DNA of 36,906 bases, from positions 83,536-120,441 of the forward strand of contig NZ_LMCT01000014.1 of assembly GCF_001424875.1 (NCBI RefSeq), given 5' to 3'. The position numbers and the translations under genes are program-made. This DNA is from Kitasatospora sp. Root107. Its GTDB lineage: Bacteria > Actinomycetota > Actinomycetes > Streptomycetales > Streptomycetaceae. Positions 1 through 10,994 of this stretch are shown piece by piece (position 1 is the stretch's first letter; every line of letters starts with the position of its first letter). Below the pieces are notes generated by a model, which was given only the letters and a program-made list of their open reading frames with translations, ran no database searches and was not told where the DNA came from.

Positions 1-3000
1 GATCCTGAAGAAGCTGGCGAAGGAGATCATCGAAGAAGCTGGCGAAGGAGATCATCGAGTACGCGTTGAAGGAGGCCTTCCAGGAGGTCGCCATCAACCT
101 GCTGGCCCAGAGCATCCAGCTCGCGGCGGGCAACCGCAAGGAGCTGGACGGCAAGGAGCTCGGCATGAGCGCCGCCGGCGGCGCGATCGGCGGCGCGGCG
201 GGCGGCGTGATCGGCAAGGGCCTCGGCGCGGCCGGCGGCAAGCTGATCGGCAAGAAGATGGACACCCTCCCGGCCCAGATGGTCGAGGGCGCCCTGACCG
301 ATGTCGGGGCGGACGTAGTGACCCAACTTGCCCTCACCGGCGAGGTGGACGGCTCCGGCCTGGGCGGCTCCGCCCTCAGCGGCGCGGGCAGCCCGGCCAT
401 CATGCGCGGCGCCTCCGCTCTCAAGGGCAAGTTCAACTCCTCCGACATCCCCGACGCCTCCGACTTCGCGGGCGGCACCGACACTCCGGGCTCGGGCAGC
501 TCCAACTCATCGGATAGTTCCGGTAGTTCCACCGGATCGAGCTCGTCGAGCTCCAACGGCTCAGCCAACCCCGGTCCCGGCTCCGGCGGTGACGCCGACC
601 CGGAAACCCGTATCCGCCGTCCCGACCCGGCCTCGAACGGGGCTGATCAGTCGAGCCACGGTGGTGACGCGGATCCGGAGACTCGCGTCCGTCGACCTGA
701 CCCGGCCTCGAACGGGGCGGACACCCCGCCCCGGTTCTCGGGCGGCGACGCCGATCCCGAGACCCGCGTCCGCACACCCGCCGGGGACTCGTCCGACCGC
801 TCCGTCCCGCGCAGTGCCCCGGATCGGAGCGACTCCCCACCCACCTTCGCCACCAGCCGCAGCGCCGGGCACGACGTCACGCCGACCATCGACTCCAGCC
901 CGTACCAAGGTCCGACCGCCGGCCACTCCGACACCTCCACCCCCCGCGGCACCATCGCCCCGTTCGAGGCCCCGACCTCCCGAACGCCGGATGCCGCCCC
1001 CTCCCCGATCTGGGGCGACAACACCAACTCCCGCTCCTCGGAGCCGACCTCGACTCCGACTCCGGAGCACGGCCGTGACACCACGTCACACAGTGAGACG
1101 TCCGCACCACGTGCCGAGCCCCCCGCACCGCGCCCCGAGGCCACCGCCCCCACGCCGCATCAGTCCGCCTCGACCCCGGACACCCGGTCGGTCCTGCACG
1201 AGGGTTCCGGTACGCCGGTTTCGTCCGGGCCGCCCACGGTGGGCGGTGCCCCAGGCACGTCCGGTGCGCCGCAGCTGGACGGCATCCGGCTGGCGAGTGG
1301 CCCCGCCGTCACACGTGGGCCATCCCCCGAGGGCACCGCCGGTGCCCCCGACGTGCTGTCGGCCGCGCCCGTCCGGGGAGCCGACAGCCCGCCTCCCGCA
1401 GCGAGCAACCCCGGCGGCGGGACCGTCCCGCCAATGACGTCCGCCGGCCCCTTCAGTTCCGGCCCGGTCCACTCCGGCGAATCCCGCCAGGCACGGCCTG
1501 CTTCCCCTGGCTCGGCCGCAGGAAAGCCCGCACGCAGCTCCTCGCCCACATCCGACCCGGGCGCCGGCAGCCTGCGGCTGGGCCCGGCCCGCCCGAGTGC
1601 CGAGCGCAACGGCACTCGCACGGAGACAGCCGCCGGTACCGGCGGCAAGCGCACCCCCGACCAAGCTGCCCTCACACCCGACACCCCCCGTCACGCTGAA
1701 GACACCGTCCCCGCCCCCCGGCCGGAGCCGCACCGGCCGGCCACCGACGGACGCCCGCTGGGTGGTGACGGCGGCCTGGCAGAGCCCACCTCCCGCGACC
1801 ACGAACGCATCGAACACGCGGTCCCGCGCAACGAGGACGGCACACCCCAGCGCCACCCCGATCCCAACGAGGGAGACTGGCACGCCGCCATCAACGGGGA
1901 CGGCCCCGGCACGCCCGGCCGCAACAACAACTGCGTCGACACGACCCTGGCCCTCCTCGACACCTTCCACGGCAACCCCACCCCGGCCGCCGCCCGCACC
2001 CCCGACCTGGACGCCAACGGCAACCCCTCCGACCTCGGCGAACGCGACGGCCGCGACCGCATCGAGAGGAACCTCGGCGCCCAGTTCTCCGACCTCGGTG
2101 ACGGCCCCGCCGCCTTTCAGCGCCTGGAGGAAACCCTCCACCGGACCGGCCACGGTTCCGCCGCCGCCATCATCACCACCGACGCCGACGGCCGCTCCCA
2201 CAGCTGGACCGCCGTCAACCACAACGGCACCATCACCTACGTCGACGGCCAGACCGGCAAACGCAGCAACCAGCCGCTCCACAACGGCGACACCGGCGTC
2301 TTCGCCATCCCCCTCACCCCCGACCGCAACCCGGCAACTCCCGTCCCCCACGCCGACCCCGACCACAACCCAGCCAACGACCGCCGCGCCCCCGAACGCC
2401 CCAGCGCGGAAACGCCCCCACCGCCGCCGAAGACTCCGGACGACGGCAAAGCCGAAGGCGGCGACGTCCCGTCACCTCCCCACCAGGACGGTACGGAAGT
2501 TGACTTCCCGCCACCCGGGCCCCGGGTGGCGGTGGCAGGCGACGGCCTCTGCCTGCTCAACTCGCTCGCCGTGAGCGCACCCGGCCTGGTGGGACCGCAG
2601 ACGACGAACCCCGGGGACGCCGCCCGGCGGCTGCAGTCCGCGGTCGAGAACCACTTCAGCCAGCTGCCCCCGGAGCAGTGGCCGACCGAGGTCGTGGCCA
2701 ACTACCGCAATCACCTGCTCCTCCCGACGAACCTGACCGCGGGCCAACTGCTCAACCACCTCCCGGTCGACGTCCGAGAGGGGTACGCGGGGCTGCCACT
2801 CGCGGACCTGAGGCAGATCGTCGGCGACCACCTCTCCCAGAACGCACCGCCGCCGTCGGCGCGCGAGCGGGAGGCCCTGCTCCGGACCGTCCGGGACTGG
2901 AACAACCGCTGGTTGACCAGCGAAGGGGAGATGCTGCCGGCGGCGGCGGCCCACGCACTGGGCCTCCGACTGCGGGTGCTCGGCCACGACGGCGTCCCCC

Positions 3001-6000
3001 GGGCGCTCTTCGGCCCCCCGGACGGGCAGCCGGTGACGGTGTATCACCAGGGCAACCACTACGACGGCAGCGAACCGGTGACCACCGCGCCGCCCACCGC
3101 CCAAGCGCCTGCCGCCACTCCGGCGGCGCCGAAGAATCCCGTCCCGGAAAAGGCCGCTGAGAAGCCGGCGACACTCAAGGAGCCCGTCCCGGAACCGAAG
3201 CTAGAGCCGGAGGCCGAACCGAAGCCAGAATCCGAACCGAAGCTAGAGACGGAACCGGAGGCCGAGCCGAAGCCGAAGGACACCCCCGGCTCCCGGCCGA
3301 TCGCGGGGACCGACTTGGTGGTCGGCCTGACCGGGAACGAGGCGGCCGTCCGAGAGAAGGTGATCGACGTCCTCGAACGGGCCGTGCCGGGAGACCGGGC
3401 GGCGGCCCGGGCCTTCGCCGACGCTCACTTCGGCCCGGCGACCCTGCGCCCGATGCTCAGTGCGCTCTCCCGGGGCGAGGTGTGGACGGCCCCGCTCGAC
3501 GGCAACGGCTGGAGCGGCAGCGTCAAGCTGCGCGGTCAGGTCACCGAGTCGACGCACCTGCGGACCGAGAAGATCGAGTTCGAGAACGGCGCCGACCGGA
3601 CGGTGGCCCTCGGGACCGGCCGCGACGCGCAGTGGCAGTACAACATCGGGGTCCAGGCCCGGCAGTCGGGCGCAGGAGCGGAGGCGGCGGAGCTGGCCGG
3701 CTACTTCCACGACCGTGGCCAGGGCGAGGTCAACCTGGACCTCGGCGGGATGGTGGCGCGGTCCAAGACCTCCGAGCCCGCCGACATCTTCGGGACGACG
3801 ATGCGGCTGGAGCTCGACTTCGGCGATCTGCGCCACGACCACCAACCGGTGACCACCGACTCCGGCAAGCGCACCGAGACGGTGGACCTCAGTCTGAACG
3901 TCGCCGTGCCGGTGCGTCCTGACGGTGACTCGGTCGGCGAGCCGCGGACACCCCCGCGGCGCCTGCAGGAGGGCCGCGTCGGCGGCCAGGAGATCGTGCT
4001 GGACCTGTCGCCGCGCGGTGGGTCAAAGGACCAGCCGCCGGTGGAGGCGCTGCTCGACCAGGTGAAGCAGGCGGCCGAGCAGGAGTTCGGCAAGGACTGG
4101 CCCGCGATGCGCGAGAAGGTCCTCGCGGAGGTCGACTTCGCCCGGCTCCAGCGGGACTTGAAGAGCATGACGGCCGGTGAACCGGCCACGGTCACCCTCA
4201 CCGACCGGCGCGGCAAGACGCTCGGCACCGTCGAGATCAGCGCGCGGGTCGGCGACCTGCGCCAGACGGGCACCACCAAGGAGACCGAGTTCAACATCGG
4301 CACCACCGTCCAGCAGGTGCGCAGCAGCGCGACGAACCGTGGCAACGCCGGGCAGTTCGGGCTGGCGGGCGTCCTGAGGCCGGGGGCCGCCCTGTTCGGC
4401 GCCGGCGGCGCCGGGCGGCTCGGCCGGGACCGGATCGAGATCACGGGCGACAGCCGGACCTCCCAACTGACCAGCAAGTCCAAGGTGCCGGGCGTCCGTT
4501 ACGAGGGCGCCGTCCACTTCGACATGAAGTTCAACGGCAAGGCCGCCACGCACGAGGCGGGCACGGCGGACGTCCAGCTGCTGGTGGACCGCGCGGACAC
4601 GGCCCCCGAGACGGTCAAGCCGGAGCCCGCGCCCAACGCGGACGAGACCGCCGCGCTCCCGGTGCCCGAGGTCACCGGCCCGCCGGACTCGGTCTGGCAG
4701 GGCGGCGACGACCGGGGCGGCCTCGGCGAGACCGTCGTGGTCCGGGATCTGGAGAGCACCGCCGCGCTGCGGGCGGCCGTGGACGCCAAGGGGCGCGAGC
4801 AGTTCGGCAAGGACTGGGACACCGTCAGGGAGCAGGTCCTGCGCGGGTTCAGCCAGCCGAACCTGGCCGCCAAGCTGACCGGCATGACCCGGGGCGAGCC
4901 CCTGGAGGTGAAGATCCCCGGCAAGGAGAACCTGGTCGTCACGGCGGTCGCCAGGGTCGAGTCGATGACCTACCGCCGCGAGGACGGCAAGGCCGAACTC
5001 AACACGGTGAACGAGACGGGCGCGTTCAGCGTGAACCGTCAGCTGCTGGCGCGTACCGTCGCCGCCAACGGCCAGTTCGGCGGCACCGTCGCCAAGGCCA
5101 CGCCCGGCGCCCCTGGTGCCGACCTGTTCGCCAACGTCAACGGACAGCAGCGCGAGCGCGCCGGCGGGCAGGGCCGCCAGGCCGACCGGGTGTACGCCAA
5201 CGGCAAGTACAGTGCGCCGCAGGTGATCTTCGGTGCCGAGCTGGCGGTGGACGTGCACTTCGGCCCGCCCGGCAGGACGACCGACGGCCAGTCCGGCACC
5301 ACGGCACAGCTCCGGGTCGAGGTCGGCATGGACGCCCGGGACACCGTCAAGGTCCCGGCGCCCGGCGGCAAGGACGCCGCGATCACCTTCAAGCAGTCGG
5401 CCGAACCCGCCGTAGGGACGTCCCCTGACGACCAGTCGGATCCGGCCGGCCGCAAGGCCGTCGAGGTCGACCGGCCCGAGGCGACCCACACCGCGCCGAG
5501 CCGGATGCGCGAGCAGCACGAGCTGAACGCCTCCTACGTGGTGCACAGCCTGAGCGGTGCCGACAAGGTGCGCAGCACGGTGGAGGACGCGGTCCGGGCC
5601 AAGTACGGCGAGCCGTCGGAGGAGGTCAAGCAGAAGCTCGACGCCACCTTCGACCGGGTCGCGCTCAAGACCCAGCTCTCCCAGCTCACCCGGGGCGGGA
5701 AGATCACCGAGACCGTCTCCGGCACCACCTGGAAGGCCGAGGTCACCGTCACGGCCAGGCTGGCGGACGCCACCTACCACTCCACGGCGGGCAAGTACGA
5801 GTTCGAGTCCGGCACCCGTACCTCCCGCGGCCAGGGCAACCTGCGGGACAGCCGCGAGCGCCTGGACGGCGGCGGCCTGCTCAGGATGAAGGCCCCGTTC
5901 GTGGACGTCGCGGGCGGCTACACCTACCGGATGGACCGCACCTACGGTCACGGCTCGGAGACCGTCGGCTCGGCCTCGAACCGGGGCAAGCACGTCGAGC

Positions 6001-8534
6001 CGGCCGTGTTCTTCGACGTCGACACGGCGTACGACGTCCAGGTCTCCTTCGAGCGGCTCGGCGTGGACGACGGTTCGCACTCCCAACAGGTCGACACCGT
6101 GGCCCGGGTGGCCGTCCCGATGCGCGACGCCGACCCGGTGCCGACGCCGGGGTCGGCTCCGGTCGAGCGGACCACGACGAAGCAGCCGAAGGGCTTCGTG
6201 GAGGGCCGGCGGCTGGACTCCTCGGCGATCGTCACCGACGTCCACGCGCTGCCCGGCCCGGCCAGGTCGACGCCGACGGCGGGCCCCCGGAAGACGCTGG
6301 GCGAGTCGGTGCTGTCCCAGGTGGAGTCGGGCTGGAAGCCCAGCTCCCTGCTCCCGTCAGTCGGAAAGTCCGACGGGAAGCCGAAGTTGGAGAGCAACCC
6401 GTTCGGCAGCGACTGGGACGGCATCCACCGCAAGCTGGACGCGGAGCTCACCCCCGACCGGCTCCAGTCCAGGCTGAAGGGCATGACAGCCGGGGACGAG
6501 ATCGTCGTGCGGCACGGGCGCACCACCGTCCGGGTCGGCGCGGTGCTCCGTGACCGGATGGAGCACCTGGGCGACTCCGGCACCACCGAGTTCAACACCG
6601 GCACGGACGTCCAGCGGTCCTTCGCGGACACCGACGCCACCGGCCACGGCCACCAGGGTCTGCTCGGTGTGACGACCGCGGTCCCGGTGGCGGGAACGCC
6701 GGTCTCGGTGACGGCCGGTGTGACGGGCACCGGCGGCCGGGGCCAGGACCACGCGGACGTCCGGAACACCAGCACCTCGGCCGGCTCCGCCACCAAGGCC
6801 AAGCTGCCCGGCAGTGCCTACCGTGGCGAGGCCGAGCTCCAATTCACCATCACCAGGCGGCCGTTGGTCGGCGCCTCGGTCCACCAGCGGCGCACGGCGG
6901 CGATCGGCTTCGAGACCATCGTGGAGTCGGGTGAGACCGTACCGGTCGTCCCGAAGCGCTCCGACGACGCGGCGGCCCCGGTGCAGCCGCCTCGGACGCT
7001 CCCGGCCGAGGCACCCGCGAAGGCCGACGTCCGGATCCCGCCGGAGCGGGTCTGGGAGGACGGGCTGCGCGACACCGACGTGCTGCGCTTCCTCGGCGAC
7101 GTCGGCGGCGTCCAGGACCTGGTGCGGCTGCGCGGTCCGGAGTTCTTCGGCAAGTCGACCTGGCAGGACATGGAGCCGGTGGTCGGGACGGTCACCTCGC
7201 ACAGCCACCTCTCGGCGCTGTTCGGCACCGCGAGCCAGGGCACCGAGGTGTCGGCGACCGTCCCGACCAATCGGGTGACGCTCGGCGGCGGCAAGGGAGT
7301 CGAGGTCGGCGTGAAGATCGTCTCCCTCGAGCACCGCGACACCGACACCGCAGTCGAGTCGAGCCCGTCCAACTCCACCTCCTCCGGCACCGTCCGCTCG
7401 GACCTGGCGGCGAAGAACGCGGGTGTGCAGGGCCAGGTCGGCGCCAGGATCACCGGGGACGTCACCAACAACCCGGCGATCACCGGCGGGGCCCAGCGGT
7501 TCTGGCGCGAGGGGGGCACCCAGAGCGATGCGGGCCAGATCATCTCCAACGGCAAGTACCCCACCCCGATGGCCCGTTACTCCGGTGCCGCCGAGGTGGA
7601 GGTGACCCTCTTCGACGGGAAGCGCAACCCGGTCAAGGAGAAGGGGATCGTGCCCTTCACCGTCGACATCCCGCTGTCGGAGACCACCGGAGTGGACCTG
7701 CCGGGCGACCACTACCTCGCCTTCACCGAGGACAGCAAGGGCGGCGAGCTGCGCTCCGAAGAAGGAGCCAGGCTCCTCGACGACGTCCACCGGACGCTGT
7801 CGCAGGGCGACCAGCCGTTCGACCACACCACCGCCACCCCCGCCGAGCTCGAGCAGCTGACGGGCACCGTCCGGGTCGGACGGACGGCCTTCGGCGGGGA
7901 GTTCACCGCCGGAACCGAGGCCGGAGACGCCCACATCCGGGCGACCCACCGGCTGGTCGAACTGTCCGGCGGCTCCTCGGCCGCCACCTCCGCCCTGCTC
8001 GGGGACCTGCTCGGCACACCGGACGGCGCCCCGCTGAAGGCCGAGGAGGTCCGCCAGGTGATCGACTACGTGGAACGGAAAGCGACCCAGGGGCCCGTCA
8101 CCCTCGACGACCTCGTCGCCGGGGCGCAGGACGGCTGGCCCGCGCACGAGCCGTACGAGATCGACCGCCAGGCGTGGACGGACGACGGCCCGGCCAACGA
8201 GCTGGTCACGGCCGCGATGGCGGAGGCCGCGGCCACGACTCGCCTGCTGCTCCAGGACGGTCAGCCGACGTTCGGGCGGCTCTACCTCACCGTCTCCGGC
8301 GAGGGCGCGGAACTGCCGCTGCGCCGGGAGTTCGAGCTGAGCGACGACCCGGAGCAGCAGATCCGGACGATCGAGGAGGCCACCTACCTGAAGCCGGGGA
8401 CACGGCCGAGTGAGGTCGGCGTCCGGCTGGGCGGTGCGTCCGAGGCGGGCCGCGACTGGGACTTCCGGATCACCGCCCGCGCCGAGGGCAGCCGCGAACT
8501 GATGCTCCGTGTCCGTCGGCCCTCGGAGGAGTAG
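1..8534 (+). CDS. Giant polymorphic-toxin-like protein with Tox-PL-like and OTU-like domains (5' end outside window or frame-disrupted)
   Basis: One open frame runs from base 9 to a TAG at 8532-8534. Residues here count from the TTG at 66, which is a convenience and not a proven start. Residues 1-130 are helical and Gly/Ala-rich. About 130-600 is a Ser/Pro/Thr-rich linker. A papain-like toxin domain (Tox-PL, glutamine-deamidase type) follows, with NNNC (Cys623), HSW (His712) and VDG (Asp727). An OTU-like cysteine-peptidase domain comes next, with DGLC (Asp826, Cys829) and NHYDG (His998). A charged Pro/Glu/Lys linker (about 1030-1080) leads into six diverged modules of about 240-265 residues. 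Most begin with a helix containing FGKDW or a variant and a later E/N-F-N-T/I-G-T-like strand. No recognisable toxin domain ends the protein. The family is typically a large secreted or interbacterial effector; the target is unknown. No immunity gene is evident downstream. Confidence 0.8.
7..56. repeat. Perfect 25-bp tandem duplication causing a frameshift
   Basis: Bases 7-31 and 32-56 are identical 25-mers. Because 25 is not a multiple of three, the frame entering the window in phase 2 (reading ILKKLAKEII) cannot join the long downstream frame. Deleting one copy gives a smooth helical join ILKKLAKEIIEYALKEAFQE. It could be a true mutation or an assembly error at a contig end. Confidence 0.9.
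585..773. repeat. Three in-frame copies of a GGDADPETR-x-R linker motif
   Basis: Within the low-complexity linker of the giant protein, copies start at 585, 660 and 741 (75 and 81 bp apart). The first two continue with RPDPASNGAD, and the third diverges after 11 residues. The DNA copies differ mainly at third codon positions, so the peptide appears conserved rather than freshly duplicated. Confidence 0.85.
3306..7690 (+). repeat. Six diverged protein modules in the C-terminal half of the giant protein
   Basis: Each module has an amphipathic helix ending in a turn such as MTAGEP, MTRGEP, LTRGGK or MTAGDE, followed by beta-like segments and a conserved strand such as TEFNIGT, AELNTVNETG or TEFNTGT. 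The helix starts lie near 3390, 4085, 4801, 5600, 6399 and 7145. The first and last copies are the most diverged. The fold is not recognised; it may be a secreted stalk or delivery scaffold. Confidence 0.65.
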
Positions 8535-8624
8535 CAGCCGGACGCCCCGGAATTCGCTTGGCGGGCCACGGCGACTGTTGCTACGTTGCCGGAGGCCGTG
8601 CGAGAGAACGAGGAGGTGGTACCC

Positions 8625-8678
8625 GTGAACGCAGTATCGACATGGGTGCTCCCTTCCGGGGTCATGGTCGGGCGGTAG
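8625..8678 (+). CDS. Possible 17-codon leader peptide upstream of the alpha/beta hydrolase
   Basis: A GTG at 8625 is preceded six bases upstream by a very strong ribosome-binding site, GAGGAGGTGG (8609-8618). The frame encodes MNAVSTWVLPSGVMVGR and stops at TAG 8676-8678, 45 bases before the hydrolase start. The strength of the site and its position in an otherwise empty 189-bp gap suggest a translated leader, perhaps attenuating or coupling expression of the next gene. No function can be assigned from sequence alone. Confidence 0.4.
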   Translation: MNAVSTWVLPSGVMVGR

Positions 8679-8723
8679 GTCGTCCGGGAGCGCCGTTCCA
8701 GCGCACTCCCGAAAGGCACGACC

Positions 8724-9446
8724 GTGCAATTCACTTCTGAACAGCGTCTCGACGACGGCATCCTCGAGCGCGAATTCACCCTCGGCGAGATCCCCGGCAC
8801 CCTGTGGACGCCGGAATCCGCCGCACCGGCCCCGCTGATCCTGATGGCCCACAACAACGGCCTGCCCAAGGCGGATCCCCGGCTGGTGGCCCGGGCCCGG
8901 CACTCTGCGGCGCGCGGCTACGCGGTGGCCACCATCGACGCCGCCGGCTGTGGTGACCGGCCCCGTTCCGCCGCCGCCGAGCAGGCCCGCGCCGAGCTCC
9001 GCCGGGCGATGCAGGCGGGTGAGCCGCTCGACGAGATCTTCGAGTCCCTCGTCGGCCCGCTGGTCGAGCAGGCAGCCCCGGAATGGCGGGCCACCCTGGA
9101 CGCCCTCCTCTCCCTGCCCGAGATCGGCGGACCGGTCGGATACTCGGGGTGGACCGCCCTCGGCATCCGGCTGGCGGTGGCCGAGCCACGTATCGCGGCC
9201 GCCGGATTCTTCGCCGGGGGTTACGTGCCCCACGCCCAGCGCGAGGAGGCCCGGCAGGTCACCGTTCCGCTGCTGTTCCTGCTGCAGTGGGACGACGAAG
9301 GAAACCCCCGGCAGCGGGCCCTTGACCTGTTCGACGCCTTCGGCACCAAGGAGAAGACGCTGCACGCCAATCTGGGCGGGCACACCGGTACCCCATGGTT
9401 CGAAGTGGAGGACGGCGGCCGGTTCTACGACCGGCACCTGAAGTAA
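8724..9446 (+). CDS. Alpha/beta hydrolase (dienelactone-hydrolase-like)
   Basis: A 240-residue protein from a GTG preceded by CGAAAGG. The alpha/beta-hydrolase order is visible: a strand and oxyanion region LILMAHNNG (38-46), a strand ending AGCGDRPR, a nucleophile-elbow region GYSGWT (139-144), an acid region LLQWDDEG (Asp190/191) and a C-terminal GGH (His220). The usual G-x-S-x-G elbow is not intact: Ser141 lies in G-Y-S-G-W, and the residue at the structural nucleophile position may be Thr144. It may therefore be catalytically altered. The substrate is unknown and there is no signal peptide, so it is probably cytoplasmic. It stands alone and converges on the WD40 gene across a strong hairpin. 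Confidence 0.75.
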   Translation: MQFTSEQRLDDGILEREFTLGEIPGTLWTPESAAPAPLILMAHNNGLPKADPRLVARARHSAARGYAVATIDAAGCGDRPRSAAAEQARAELRRAMQAGEPLDEIFESLVGPLVEQAAPEWRATLDALLSLPEIGGPVGYSGWTALGIRLAVAEPRIAAAGFFAGGYVPHAQREEARQVTVPLLFLLQWDDEGNPRQRALDLFDAFGTKEKTLHANLGGHTGTPWFEVEDGGRFYDRHLK

Positions 9447-9461
9447 GACCGACCTCGCTAC

Positions 9462-9501
9462 ACCGCGGGCCCCTGCCGACCTCTCGGCAGAGGCCCGCGG
9501 T
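9462..9501. terminator. Bidirectional hairpin terminator between converging genes
   Basis: Arms ACCGCGGGCC and GGCCCGCGGT enclose a second stem CTGCCGA/TCGGCAG with a four-base loop and one internal C/A mismatch. It lies between the hydrolase stop (9446) and the stop of the minus-strand WD40 gene (9515). There is no T-tract, as is common in high-GC actinomycetes. Confidence 0.8.
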
Positions 9502-9514
9502 GCCACCGCCTGAC

Positions 9515-10978
9515 TCAGCGTCGGGCCAGGACCGCGACCTCGCGGCCGAAGCACACCACCAGCCGGCCCGTCGGCCCCGCACTCACCGCCTGGACCGGCG
9601 CGGGGAACACCAGCTCCGCCCCCAGCTGCTGACGGGTGCCCAGGTCCCACACCCGCACCCGCCACCCGCTCGCGGTCACGGCCACCGGGCGGCCGTCGAC
9701 CACCCCGGTCGCCACGGCGGACACGGCGTAGCCGGTGTGACCGGTCAGCGGCTCGCCGATCTGCCGTCCCGAGGCCAGGTCCCACACCCGCGCCGTCCGG
9801 TCGCCGCTGCCGGTGACGGCCACCGGTCGGCCGTCCAGCACTGCGGTGGCCACCGCACCCACCTCGTCGCGGTGACCGGTCAGGGGCTCACCGACCTGCT
9901 CGCCCGTGGCCAGGTCCCACAGGTGGACCTTCTCACCCCACTCGAAACTTGCGGTGACGGCCACGGGCCGACCGTCGACCACCGCCGTCGCGGCTGCGCA
10001 GTTCGCGCTGAACTCCGGGCTGCCCCGGAAGAGTTCGCGGATCTGCTCGCCTGTGGTCAGGTCCCACAACCGAAACGTGCAGTCGAAGTCGCCGACGACC
10101 ACCGCCGGGCGGCCGTCGACCACCGCCGTCGCCACCGTGTCCACCCCGCTGTCCTGGCCGGTGACGGTCCGGCCGACCTGTCGCCCGGTGGCCAGGTCCC
10201 ATACTCGGACGGTCCCGTCCCCGTGGCCGGTGACGGCCACGGGCCGGCCGTCCAGCTCGGTCGTGGCCACCGCACACACCCAGCCCTTGCGGCCGACGAG
10301 CGGTCCGCCCACCGGGTTGCCGGTGGTCAGGTCCCGGACCAGCACCGTTGCGTCCCGGTCGCCGGTGACAGCCACCGGTCGGCCGTCGACCACCCCGGTC
10401 GCCACCGCGCACACCTCGTCGCGGTGGCCCGCGCCGGTCCCGTCGGCCGGCGAGCCGGTGGCCCAGTGCACCCGCCACCCGGAGCCGGGCTGCCACTCCG
10501 CTCGACCGGAACCGCCGTCCAACGGGCGGTCCTGGCGAACGAGTTGCCTGAGGTAGGACTCGAGCAGCGGCAGGTCGAAGCAGGTGAGGTGCGGCCGGAC
10601 GGGGTGCGGCCGACTCGCGGCCCGGAGGTCGGCCGGGATGCTCTCGGTGGCGAGGACCGTCTCATGGGGACTCCGGTAGAGCGCCCACACCCTGCCGTCG
10701 ATCTCCTCGAGCGGAAGGTCACCGTTCCACGTGTCCTCGTACCACCGGCCGGAGGACCGGGTGAGGAAGAGAAGGGCGTGTTCCCCCAGAGAGAGGGAGC
10801 TCTGGCCCCAGCCGCCCGGCTTGCCGGTGAACTCGAACTCCTCGCCGAGCCCGACGTCGAAGACCCTGGCCGAGTACACCTCCTGCACGACTGCCCTGAA
10901 CAGCTGCGATCCCGGCGCGGCGGTGATTCTGACCCTGATCAGGTCGTACCGCTCCACCTTTTCCCGCAGGAATTCCAT
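9515..10978 (-). CDS. Seven-bladed WD40 beta-propeller protein
   Basis: A 487-residue protein. Residues 1-165 form a globular, Trp/Phe-containing N-terminal region of no recognised family. The rest is a run of seven WD40-like units, most with VDGRPVAVTG or a variant followed by WDL-x-TG (VWDLATG, LWDLTTG, VWDLASG), closed by a degenerate last blade. Seven blades make one propeller, normally a protein-interaction platform. No enzyme motif or signal peptide is visible. It is the last gene of an operon: its ATG lies 16 bases after the stop of the STAND NTPase gene. It may be a partner or sensor subunit of that NTPase; this is inference from position and shared repeat type. Confidence 0.85.
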   Translation of the reverse strand: MEFLREKVERYDLIRVRITAAPGSQLFRAVVQEVYSARVFDVGLGEEFEFTGKPGGWGQSSLSLGEHALLFLTRSSGRWYEDTWNGDLPLEEIDGRVWALYRSPHETVLATESIPADLRAASRPHPVRPHLTCFDLPLLESYLRQLVRQDRPLDGGSGRAEWQPGSGWRVHWATGSPADGTGAGHRDEVCAVATGVVDGRPVAVTGDRDATVLVRDLTTGNPVGGPLVGRKGWVCAVATTELDGRPVAVTGHGDGTVRVWDLATGRQVGRTVTGQDSGVDTVATAVVDGRPAVVVGDFDCTFRLWDLTTGEQIRELFRGSPEFSANCAAATAVVDGRPVAVTASFEWGEKVHLWDLATGEQVGEPLTGHRDEVGAVATAVLDGRPVAVTGSGDRTARVWDLASGRQIGEPLTGHTGYAVSAVATGVVDGRPVAVTASGWRVRVWDLGTRQQLGAELVFPAPVQAVSAGPTGRLVVCFGREVAVLARR

Positions 10979-10994
10979 GAGCCCCCGATCACCG

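Noticed and set aside
4023..9785. Long minus-strand frames opposite the giant gene, up to 1,142 residues
   Set aside because: They mirror the third-position G/C bias of the plus-strand gene, show low-complexity composition and no family motifs, and one runs across the hydrolase gene and its terminator.
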